Assembly: GCF_002920535.1 (NCBI RefSeq)
Contig: NZ_PQSS01000003.1
Coordinates: forward strand, 124,001 to 188,000
Source of the DNA: Streptomyces sp. Ru71
GTDB lineage: Bacteria > Actinomycetota > Actinomycetes > Streptomycetales > Streptomycetaceae
DNA length: 64,000 nucleotides
Direction of reading: 5' to 3'
Part shown: positions 36,158-43,274 of the stretch, in pieces
How positions within the stretch are numbered: position 1 is the stretch's first letter
Layout of the letters: every line of letters begins with the position of its first letter
Made by a program: the position numbers and the translations under genes
The notes under the pieces: generated by a model
Seen by the model: only the letters and a program-made list of their open reading frames with translations
Databases searched by the model: none
What the model was told of the DNA's origin: nothing

Positions 36158-37813
36158 ATGAGCCAGGACGGCGCACAGGGCCGCTACATGGGGCAAGCAC
36201 TCGCGAACGGCCGCTACCAGCTGCGCGATCTGCTCGGCGAGGGCGGCATGGCCTCGGTGCACCTGGCGTACGACGCCGTGCTCGACCGCCAGGTCGCGAT
36301 CAAGACGCTGCACACCGAACTCGGCCGCGAACAGGCCTTCCGGGAGCGGTTCCGCCGCGAGGCCCAGGCCGTGGCGAAGCTCACGCACACCAACATCGTC
36401 TCCGTCTTCGACACCGGCGAGGACGACCTGGACGGCGCGACCATGCCGTACATCGTCATGGAGTACGTCGAGGGCCGCCCGCTCGGCTCGGTGCTCTCCG
36501 ACGACATCCGGCAGTACGGCGCGATGCCCGCCGACAAGGCGCTGAAGATCACCGCCGATGTGCTCGCCGCGCTGGAGATCAGCCACGAGATGGGGCTGGT
36601 CCACCGCGACATCAAGCCGGGCAACGTGATGATGACCAAGCGCGGCGTGGTCAAGGTGATGGACTTCGGCATCGCGCGTGCCATGCAGTCCGGTGTCACC
36701 TCGATGACGCAGACCGGCATGGTCGTCGGCACCCCGCAGTACCTGTCGCCCGAGCAGGCCCTGGGCCGCGGCGTGGACGCCCGCTCCGACCTGTACTCGG
36801 TCGGCATCATGCTGTTCCAGCTGGTCACCGGGCGGCTGCCGTTCGACGCCGACTCTCCGCTGGCGATCGCGTACGCACATGTGCAGGAGGAGCCGCCGCT
36901 CGCCTCCTCGATCAACCGTTCCCTGCCGCCGGCCGTGGACGCGCTGATCTCCCGCGCGCTGAAGAAGAACCCGAACGAGCGGTTCCCGACGGCCGAGTCG
37001 ATGCGCGACGAGTGCCTGCGGGTGGCGGCGTCCTTCCAGCCGGCCGCGCCGAGCATCGTGCCGGGCACGCAGGCGCCGAGCGGCGCGGGCGTCGGCTCCG
37101 CGGTGTTCCCGCCGCTCGACCAGACCGGCCCGGGCCCGCAGGGCAGCGTCCAGACGCCGTACCAGCCGGCTCCGAGCCCGACCCCGGCCCCGAACCCGTA
37201 CGGCACCCCGCCCCCGGCGACGCCCGCCCCGGCCTACGGCTACCCGCAGCAGAGCGGCTATCAGACGCCGTACGCCGGGCAGCCGCAGTCCGCGTCGACG
37301 CCGCCGCCGTACAACATCACGCCGCAGACCACGACCCCGTCGAGCGGGGGCGGCGGCAAGAGCAACAAGCCGGTGATCATCGGGTCGATCGTCGTCGCCG
37401 TGCTCGCCGTCGGCGGCCTCCTCGTCGCCCTGCTGGCCAACGGCGGCGGCGAGGGCAACGAGGGCCAGGGCGGCGAGACCACCACCCCCTCGGCATCGGC
37501 GTCGGCGTCCAAGGCGGCCGGCTACCGCGGCCCGGACCTCACGCGCACCGTCGAGAAGGACGAGTGCACGGAACCGCAGAAGTCCTGGAACGACGAGACC
37601 AAGATCCAGCTGCCGGACTTCCGCTACAAGAACATCGACTCGGTGAAGGCCTGCACCCAGGCCGCCGGCTGGAAGGTCGACATCAAGAAGGTCGACGAGA
37701 ACACCTACGGCGACGGCTCGGTCCTGCTGCAGTTCCCCGCACCGGGCACGGACATCGACCCCAAGGACGTCGAGATCCAGCTGAACGTCTCCACGGGCAA
37801 CCCGGCGTCCTGA
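36158..37813 (+). CDS. Membrane-anchored Ser/Thr protein kinase with one PASTA domain
   Basis: 551 residues. Kinase domain about 20-285: LGEGGMASV glycine loop, K49, H149-R-D151, VMDFGIARAM, and TSMTQTGMVVGTPQYLSPEQALG. A long Pro/Tyr/Gln-rich stretch (about 290-400) precedes a single membrane helix (about 405-427, VIIGSIVVAVLAVGGLLVALL). A Ser/Ala linker and one PASTA-like domain follow (about 460-548, LPDFRYKNIDSVKACTQAAGW, QFPAPGTDIDPKDVEIQLNVST). PASTA domains bind peptidoglycan fragments, so the kinase may monitor cell-wall growth. It forms a divergent pair with the kinase at 34148 and is the closer match to mycobacterial PknB-type kinases. Confidence 0.93.
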   Translation: MSQDGAQGRYMGQALANGRYQLRDLLGEGGMASVHLAYDAVLDRQVAIKTLHTELGREQAFRERFRREAQAVAKLTHTNIVSVFDTGEDDLDGATMPYIVMEYVEGRPLGSVLSDDIRQYGAMPADKALKITADVLAALEISHEMGLVHRDIKPGNVMMTKRGVVKVMDFGIARAMQSGVTSMTQTGMVVGTPQYLSPEQALGRGVDARSDLYSVGIMLFQLVTGRLPFDADSPLAIAYAHVQEEPPLASSINRSLPPAVDALISRALKKNPNERFPTAESMRDECLRVAASFQPAAPSIVPGTQAPSGAGVGSAVFPPLDQTGPGPQGSVQTPYQPAPSPTPAPNPYGTPPPATPAPAYGYPQQSGYQTPYAGQPQSASTPPPYNITPQTTTPSSGGGGKSNKPVIIGSIVVAVLAVGGLLVALLANGGGEGNEGQGGETTTPSASASASKAAGYRGPDLTRTVEKDECTEPQKSWNDETKIQLPDFRYKNIDSVKACTQAAGWKVDIKKVDENTYGDGSVLLQFPAPGTDIDPKDVEIQLNVSTGNPAS

Positions 37814-37875
37814 TCCGGCGGGCGCGGGAAGCCAGGCCGGCGCGCGCGGGAAGACAAGCAGGAACACAAAAAAGG

Positions 37876-37898
37876 GGCCGGGCGCGTGACGCCCGGCC
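37876..37898. terminator. Bidirectional terminator between the PASTA kinase and bpa
   Basis: GGCCGGGCG (37876-37884) pairs with CGCCCGGCC (37890-37898) around CGTGA. An A-run (37867-37873) before it serves as a U-tract for the minus strand, and TCTTTCC follows for the plus strand. Confidence 0.85.
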
Positions 37899-37918
37899 TC
37901 TTTCCTTCCGCGGTGGCC

Positions 37919-38464
37919 CTACAGGTACGGCCCGCCCGAGCGGCCGCCCGCGCGCACGTCCTCCTGGCCGTCGTGCATCGCGCCCGGCGGGAGGGCGCGG
38001 CGCATCTGCTCCAACTGGGCCCGCGCGGCCATCTGCTGGGCGAACAGCGTCGTCTGGATCCCGTGGAAGAGACCCTCCAGCCAGCCGACCAACTGCGCCT
38101 GCGCGATGCGCAGTTCCGCGTCGGAGGGGGTCACGTCGTCCGTGAACGGCAGGGAGAGCCGCTCCAGTTCCTCGACGAGCTCCGGAGCCAGGCCGTCCTC
38201 CAGCTCCTTCACCGAGCTGTGGTGGATCTCCTTCAGCCGGACCCGGCTCGCCTCGTCCAGAGGAGCCGCGCGCACCTCCTCCAGCAGCTGCTTGATCATG
38301 CTGCCGATCCGCATGACCTTCGCCGGCTGCTCGACCTGCTCGGTCACCGGGATCTCGCGGGGCTCGTCGTCTGAGTCGACGCCGCCGAGCGCCATGCCGT
38401 CCTGACCCACGACCAGGATCTTCTGGGCGTTCTCCGGCGACCTATCGTTCCTCGGCATCTCCAT
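37919..38464 (-). CDS. bpa: Bacterial proteasome activator Bpa (PafE-like)
   Basis: 181-residue ATP-independent ring activator that opens the 20S proteasome gate. The core is the four-helix DUF2587 fold (AKVMRIGSMIKQLLEEVRAAPLDEASRVRLKEIHHSSVKELEDGLAPELVEELERLSLPF, ...RIAQAQLVGWLEGLFHGIQTTLFAQQMAARAQLEQMRR). The C-terminus GGPYL has the hydrophobic-Tyr-X shape of the HbYX/GQYL motif that docks into the proteasome alpha ring. ATG 38464 (MEMPRNDRS) with a GAGAGA site 8 nt upstream is favoured over an upstream in-frame ATG. The proteasome genes are not in the window. Confidence 0.9.
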   Translation of the reverse strand: MEMPRNDRSPENAQKILVVGQDGMALGGVDSDDEPREIPVTEQVEQPAKVMRIGSMIKQLLEEVRAAPLDEASRVRLKEIHHSSVKELEDGLAPELVEELERLSLPFTDDVTPSDAELRIAQAQLVGWLEGLFHGIQTTLFAQQMAARAQLEQMRRALPPGAMHDGQEDVRAGGRSGGPYL

Positions 38465-38629
38465 ACCGTCATTCTCTCGCACCCCTGTACCTCACCACGG
38501 TGGTGCCCCTCACACGCCTTGATCCACCGTTTCCGCCCGACGGGGCAATCCGGAATGCCGGGTTTGTTGGGCCGTGCCAGTCTTATTCCATCGATCTTGG
38601 CGGCCTCTCTCCGGGAGGGGGTCACCGAC

Positions 38630-39589
38630 GTGACTCCGCACGCGGCTCCATATGTGACTCCATACCCGACTCGGCGCACGTCCGCGTGGCGCCGTACGGC
38701 GCACGCGGCGGGGGTGTGCGGGGTGCTCGCGGGGGTCGCGGCGGGCGCGCTGGCCGGCGGGGCGGCCGTGCCGGCCTCCGCGGCCCTGCTGTCCGCCGAG
38801 GCCAGGCCGTCCGCGGCGGCCCCGGCAGCGTCCCAAGGCTGGTCCGCGCCCGCGCCGTCCGGAGCCGCGGCGACGCCCGGCACCGCCGGCGACTCGAACG
38901 ACTCAAGCGATTCGGACGGTTCCGGCGGTGCCGGGGGTTTCGGGGGTGCCGGTGACTCCGGGGGCCGGGACGACTCCGAGGGCCACGCAGACTCCGACGG
39001 CTCGGAAGACACGGGCGGCTCGGGCGGCTCGGACGGTGCCGGGGACTCGGACGGCGCCGGGGGCTCGGACAGTTCTGGAGGCTCCGTTGCCCGTCCCTCC
39101 CACCACGCGCACTCCCCCTCCCCGTCGCATGACGCGACCCGGGCGCCCACCAAGCGGCCCTCGCACTCCTCCCCCGCGCCCTTCTCCGCGCGGCCCGGCC
39201 CTTCCGCGTCCGCGGACCCGTCGCCCTCCGCCGAGGAATCGCGGCGGGCCGGCAGCCGGGCCGGTGAGGGCCGTCAGCGGCCGGGGCGCGCGGACGAGCC
39301 GCTGTGGGACGGCGACGAGGACGAGGGGACGGGAGAGGAAGAGGACGCCGAGCAGGGCCTGGACGACGGGGTCACCGCCGCACCGGAGACCGCGCAGGGG
39401 GCCCGGCTCGCTCCGTCGGCGTCCGCACGGCAGTCGGCTCTGCGGGAGCAGACGGCCGACCCGGTGCTGCGGATTCTGCCGCTGGGCAGCGGCCTGGTCC
39501 TCATCGGACTGGGGCTGGCGCTCGGTCTGCTCGCGCTGAAGCTCCGCCGTGATCCGAGGCTGTTCCGTCCCGGGGCCGGAGGCCGCTAG
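38630..39589 (+). CDS. Putative wall-spanning membrane protein with SDG-rich region
   Basis: 319 residues from GTG 38630, chosen for GGGAGGGGG upstream and for an intact signal peptide (about 22-52, HAAGVCGVLAGVAAGALAGGAAVPASA). The mature part is low complexity: Ser/Asp/Gly-rich (DSNDSSDSDGSGGAGGFGGAG...), then Ser/Pro/His-rich and acidic. Near the end LRILPLGSGLVLIGLGLALGLLALKL forms a membrane helix followed by basic residues, so the protein is anchored from the C-terminus with most of the chain outside. No enzyme domain and no LPXTG-type sorting signal were found; it may be a stalk or adhesin-like surface protein. Confidence 0.65.
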   Translation: MTPHAAPYVTPYPTRRTSAWRRTAHAAGVCGVLAGVAAGALAGGAAVPASAALLSAEARPSAAAPAASQGWSAPAPSGAAATPGTAGDSNDSSDSDGSGGAGGFGGAGDSGGRDDSEGHADSDGSEDTGGSGGSDGAGDSDGAGGSDSSGGSVARPSHHAHSPSPSHDATRAPTKRPSHSSPAPFSARPGPSASADPSPSAEESRRAGSRAGEGRQRPGRADEPLWDGDEDEGTGEEEDAEQGLDDGVTAAPETAQGARLAPSASARQSALREQTADPVLRILPLGSGLVLIGLGLALGLLALKLRRDPRLFRPGAGGR

Positions 39590-39607
39590 ATCCTGCCGCT
39601 CAGCCCC

Positions 39608-39645
39608 TTGTGGTGACACCACGGGCGAGTAATGTGAATTACATG
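39608..39645 (+). promoter_or_regulatory. Probable leaderless sigma-70-type promoter
   Basis: TTGTGG (39608-39613), 16 bp, then TAATGT (39630-39635) gives a good -35/-10 pair. Seven nt later is the ATG at 39643, with no ribosome site between, so the transcript is probably leaderless. Confidence 0.55.
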
Positions 39646-40248
39646 ATTACAACGGATCAGCATGAGCGATTGCGCGGCTGGTTCGCCGGCCGGCTGCCGG
39701 ACGGCCTCTTCGAGAGGCTGGTGGACGTGACGGTGGACCGTGAGGAGATCACCGTCATCGGTGAGATCGCGGAACCCCGGCTGCCCGAGGACGCCTCGGC
39801 CGTCGAGCGGGAGGCCGCGGTGCAGGGCCGGGTGCAGGAGTTCCGGGAGCGGACCCGTGAGGAGCGCATCGGCGTGGCCCGCGAGGCCGAGCACCGGTTC
39901 CGCAAGAAGGTGTCGTGGGGCGTCGAGTGCGGCGGCGAGCGGGTGTTGTTCACCCACATCGCGGCCCCGGTGATGACCCGGCTGCGGCAGCCCGAGCGGC
40001 AGGTGCTCGACACCCTGGTGGCGGGCGGCGTGGCCCGCAGCCGCAGCGACGCGCTCGCCTGGTGCGTACGGCTGGTACGGCGGCACGCCGACGACTGGCT
40101 GACCGAACTGCGCGACTCCCTGGAGCAGGTCCAGCGCGTCCGCGCCCAGGGCCCCGACGCGGAGCCCGCACAGGCTCCCGACGCCGAGCCCGCGCAAGGG
40201 CCCGACGCCGAGCCCGCGAAGGGGCCCGGCGACGGGAGCGATTCCTAG
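39643..40248 (+). CDS. Conserved actinobacterial protein of unknown function with C-terminal PDAEPAQ repeats
   Basis: 201 residues, soluble and strongly charged. The core (1-165) has HERLRGWFAGRLPDGLFERLVDVTVDREEITVIGEI and a helical end GGVARSRSDALAWCVRLVRRHADDWLTELRDSL that looks like a small helix-turn-helix-like bundle. The last 40 residues are four short copies of the type GPDAEPAQ. I do not recognise the family. It stands between a surface-protein gene and a convergent oxidoreductase gene. ATG 39643 is preferred because of the leaderless promoter; a GTG at 39610 is less likely. Confidence 0.72.
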   Translation: MITTDQHERLRGWFAGRLPDGLFERLVDVTVDREEITVIGEIAEPRLPEDASAVEREAAVQGRVQEFRERTREERIGVAREAEHRFRKKVSWGVECGGERVLFTHIAAPVMTRLRQPERQVLDTLVAGGVARSRSDALAWCVRLVRRHADDWLTELRDSLEQVQRVRAQGPDAEPAQAPDAEPAQGPDAEPAKGPGDGSDS

Positions 40249-40261
40249 GCGGCCCTTCCGG

Positions 40262-41242
40262 TCACGGCGTGACCAGCAGCACCTTCCCGATGTGCCCGCT
40301 GTCCTCGACGACCCGGTGCGCGGCGGCCGCGTCGCTCATGGGCAGTTCGCGGTCGACGACGGGACGCACATGCCCGGCGTCCAGCAGCGGCCACACGTGC
40401 TCGCGTACGGCGGCGACGATGGCCGCCTTCTCGCCCAGCGGCCGCGCCCGCAGCGAGGTCGCGCTGATCGCACCGCGCTTGCCGAGCAGGGCGCCGATGT
40501 TCAGCTCGCCCTTGACGCCACCCTGCATGCCGATGATCGCCAGCCGGCCGTTGACGGCGAGCGCGCGGACATTGCGGTCGAGGTACTTGGCGCCCATGTT
40601 GTCGAGGATGACGTCCGCGCCGGCGCCGTCGGTGGCCCGCCGGATCTCCTCGACGAAGTCCTGCTCCCGGTAGTTGATCAGGATGTCCGCGCCCAGCTCG
40701 GCGCAGTACTCCAGCTTCTCCTTGGTGCCCGCGGTGACCGCGACCTTCGCGCCGACCGCCTTGGCCAGTTGGATCGCCATCGTGCCGATGCCGCTGGAGC
40801 CGCCGTGCACGAGCAGGGTCTCGCCGGGACGCAGGTGCGCCACCATGAAGACGTTGGACCACACCGTGCAGACGACCTCCGGCAGGGCGGCGGCCTGCTT
40901 CAGCTCCACGCCCTGCGGCAACGGCAGCAACTGCCCGGCCGGCACGGCGACCTTCTCCGCGTACCCGCCGCCCGACAGCAGCGCGCACACCTCGTCGCCG
41001 ACGCTCCAGCCGGACACACCGGGGCCGAGCGCGGCGATCCGGCCGGCGCACTCCAGACCGGGGTACGGCGACGCGCCGGGCGGCGGGTCGTAGAAGCCCT
41101 GCCGCTGCAGGATGTCGGCGCGGTTGACGGCGCTGGCCGCCACCTCGACCAGGACCTCGCCCTCGCCCGGCACCGGGTCCGGGACCTCGTTCCACACCAG
41201 TGCCTCGGGACCACCAGGTTCGGGAATCGTGATCGCATGCAT
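40262..41242 (-). CDS. NAD(P)H:quinone oxidoreductase, zinc-free MDR family (PIG3-like)
   Basis: 326-residue medium-chain reductase. The N-terminal GroES-like part has ASAVNRADILQRQGFYDPPPGASPYPGLECAGRI, and the Rossmann part HGGSSGIGTMAIQLAKAVGAKVAVTAGTKEKLEYC with a further G-x-x-x-x-x-YREQDFVEEI. The classic zinc ligands of alcohol dehydrogenases are absent. Members reduce quinones with NADPH. It follows the RCK-only gene on the same strand after 46 bp, so the pair may be one operon, perhaps because RCK domains also bind NAD(H). Confidence 0.92.
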   Translation of the reverse strand: MHAITIPEPGGPEALVWNEVPDPVPGEGEVLVEVAASAVNRADILQRQGFYDPPPGASPYPGLECAGRIAALGPGVSGWSVGDEVCALLSGGGYAEKVAVPAGQLLPLPQGVELKQAAALPEVVCTVWSNVFMVAHLRPGETLLVHGGSSGIGTMAIQLAKAVGAKVAVTAGTKEKLEYCAELGADILINYREQDFVEEIRRATDGAGADVILDNMGAKYLDRNVRALAVNGRLAIIGMQGGVKGELNIGALLGKRGAISATSLRARPLGEKAAIVAAVREHVWPLLDAGHVRPVVDRELPMSDAAAAHRVVEDSGHIGKVLLVTP

Positions 41243-41288
41243 GAGGGCGACGCTACTCCTGCGTCCTGACGCACGCGGGAGACGCTCC

Positions 41289-41945
41289 TCACCGCGTGGG
41301 GTCGTCCTGCGGCTCCGGCACCCGCACGATCGTGATGACCCGGTCCGTCAACTGCAGCACGCCCACGGACGGATCGTCGTAGCCGAGCACCCGGTGCCCG
41401 CGTACGACGCTCACCACCAGGTCCTGCGTCTCGCGCGGGCTGCGGCCCGCCTCGGCCCTGGTGACCGGCCGCTCCACCAGGTCCAGCCCGCTGCCCTGCT
41501 GGATTAGGTCCTCCATGACCAGTCCCGCCGAGGGGCTGAGCACGGACAGCCCGAGCAGCCGGCCCGCCGCGCCCGCGCTGGTGATGACCTCGTCGGCGCC
41601 CGACTGCTTCAGCAGCGGCGCGTTCTCCTCCTCCCGCACCGCGGCCACGATCGTCGCCTCCGGGTTGAGCTGGCGGGCCGTCAGCGCCACCAGGACGGCC
41701 GTGTCGTCGCGCTGGGTGGCGATGATGATCCGCCCGGCCCGCTGCACTTCCGCCCGGCGCAGCACATCGCTACGGGTGCCGTCGCCGACCACGCCGGTGT
41801 AGCCCTCGGCGGTGGCGGCGTCGACCACCTTCGCCGACGGGTCGATCACGACGACCCGGTCCTTCTTCAGCCCTGTGGCGCACACGGTCCGGATGGCGGA
41901 CCGCCCCTTGGTGCCGAAGCCGACGACAACGGTGTGGTCGCGCAC
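41289..41945 (-). CDS. RCK/TrkA-type NAD-binding protein lacking a channel domain
   Basis: 218 residues from GTG 41945 (MRDHTVVVGFGTKGRSAIRT). TrkA-N Rossmann domain with GFGTKG (9-14) and the acidic VVVIDPSAK strand, then TrkA-C (about 140-215, LVERPVTRAEAGRSPRE...). It is about 50% identical by eye to the C-terminal part of the full K+ channel encoded divergently at 42073, including ATIVAAVREEENAPLLKQSGAD, so the two are paralogues. No pore or membrane helix can be found upstream: only 127 bp separates it from that channel gene, and frames there do not encode TGYGD. Either a true stand-alone regulator or a 5'-deleted remnant. Confidence 0.85.
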   Translation of the reverse strand: MRDHTVVVGFGTKGRSAIRTVCATGLKKDRVVVIDPSAKVVDAATAEGYTGVVGDGTRSDVLRRAEVQRAGRIIIATQRDDTAVLVALTARQLNPEATIVAAVREEENAPLLKQSGADEVITSAGAAGRLLGLSVLSPSAGLVMEDLIQQGSGLDLVERPVTRAEAGRSPRETQDLVVSVVRGHRVLGYDDPSVGVLQLTDRVITIVRVPEPQDDPTR

Positions 41946-42072
41946 GGTGGGCCTCCCGGCTCATGTCGGATCCCGGCGGATCCGGCTCGTGTCTCGTGTT
42001 GGGCCTGACGGGCGGGATCCCGTCCGCAACCATGGTGCCGTCCGAACGGATCACCGAGGCAGGGGGCACACG

Positions 42073-43191
42073 ATGAAGGCCGAGCACCAGCAGAGGCGGG
42101 ACACGGGCAAGCCGTCCCTGCTGCGGTCCGTCTGGTACCGCACGCGCACCGAGGCACGCGACGACGCCGAGGCCGGCCGGACCATCACCATGCCGACCCA
42201 GACCGCCCTGCCCCCGCTGCAGCAGGTGCTGCGCCGCCTCGCCATGGCCCTGCTGGTCCTGCTCGTCACCACCCTGATCGTCTACGCCGACCACGACGGC
42301 TACCGCGACGGCTCGGACAACTCCGTGAGCCTGCTGGACGCGGCCTACTACGCCACCGTCACCCTCTCCACCACCGGCTACGGCGACATCACCCCGGTCA
42401 GCGACACCGCCCGGTTGGTGAACATCCTGGTCATCACGCCCCTGCGCGTGCTGTTCCTGATCATCCTGGTCGGCACCACCCTGGAGGTCCTCACCGAGCG
42501 CACCCGCCAGCAGGTCCGCATCCACCGCTGGCGTGCCCGCACCCGCGACCACGTGGTGGTCATCGGATACGGCACGAAGGGCCGCCACGCCGTGCGGACA
42601 CTCGTCGGGCAGGGCATCGCCAGGCACCGGATCGTCGTGGTGGACGCCCAGCGCAAGGCGGCGAACGCGGCCGCGGACGACGGGCTGGTCTCGGTCACCG
42701 GTGACGCCACCCGGTCCGAGACGCTGCTGAAGGCCGAGGTGCAGCGGGCCGGACGGATCATCGTCGCCCCGCAGCGCGACGACACCGCGACCCTCGTGAC
42801 GCTCACCGCCCGCCAGCTCAACCGGCGCGCGACGATCGTCGCGGCGGTACGGGAGGACGAGAACGCGCCGCTGCTCAAGCAGTCCGGTGCCGACACGGTG
42901 ATCACCACGTCCAGTTCCGCCGGGCGCCTGCTCGGGGTGTCCATGGTGAGTCCGTCCGTGGCCCGGACGCTGGAGGATCTGATGACCCTGGGCAGCGGCC
43001 TGGACCTCGTGGAGCGGCCGGTGACGGCGGAGGAGACCGGGAAGGCGACGAGGGCCTGCCCCGATGTCGTGGTGGCCGTCGTGCGCGGCAAGCAGCTGCT
43101 GGACTACACCGACCCCCGGCTGACCGAACTGCAGGCCGGGGACCGGGTGATCACAGTGACCCGAGCGGTGCCGGTCCCGGAGGAGGACTGA
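42073..43191 (+). CDS. Two-TM potassium channel with RCK domain
   Basis: 372 residues. An N-terminal charged part is followed by TM1 (about 55-74, RLAMALLVLLVTTLIVYADH), the pore helix and selectivity filter T100-T-G-Y-G-D105, and TM2 (about 118-138, LVNILVITPLRVLFLIILVG). The RCK Rossmann domain starts near 158 (RDHVVVIGYGTKGRHAV) and the TrkA-C part follows. K+ or Ca2+/nucleotide binding in the RCK ring would gate the pore, as in MthK-like channels. ATG 42073 with AGGGGG 6 nt upstream is chosen. It is divergent from the RCK-only paralogue and ends 22 bp before the first parS site. Confidence 0.95.
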   Translation: MKAEHQQRRDTGKPSLLRSVWYRTRTEARDDAEAGRTITMPTQTALPPLQQVLRRLAMALLVLLVTTLIVYADHDGYRDGSDNSVSLLDAAYYATVTLSTTGYGDITPVSDTARLVNILVITPLRVLFLIILVGTTLEVLTERTRQQVRIHRWRARTRDHVVVIGYGTKGRHAVRTLVGQGIARHRIVVVDAQRKAANAAADDGLVSVTGDATRSETLLKAEVQRAGRIIVAPQRDDTATLVTLTARQLNRRATIVAAVREDENAPLLKQSGADTVITTSSSAGRLLGVSMVSPSVARTLEDLMTLGSGLDLVERPVTAEETGKATRACPDVVVAVVRGKQLLDYTDPRLTELQAGDRVITVTRAVPVPEED

Positions 43192-43213
43192 GACGGCTCG
43201 GGCCTTGGGCCAT

Positions 43214-43227
43214 GTTTCACGTGAAAC
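43214..43227. promoter_or_regulatory. parS site 1
   Basis: Perfect 14-bp palindrome GTTTCACGTGAAAC, the Streptomyces ParB-binding consensus, in the gap between the convergent channel and moeA genes. Confidence 0.93.
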
Positions 43228-43260
43228 GGGCCAGTCTCCGAAACGGGCCGGATGGGCGAT

Positions 43261-43274
43261 GTTTCACGTGAAAC
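43261..43274. promoter_or_regulatory. parS site 2, overlapping the end of moeA
   Basis: Second perfect GTTTCACGTGAAAC, 47 bp after the first, flanked by T and A to give the full 16-bp form. Read on the minus strand it encodes the last residues (Cys-Phe-Thr) and the TGA stop of moeA, so the gene end and the partition site share sequence. Confidence 0.93.
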
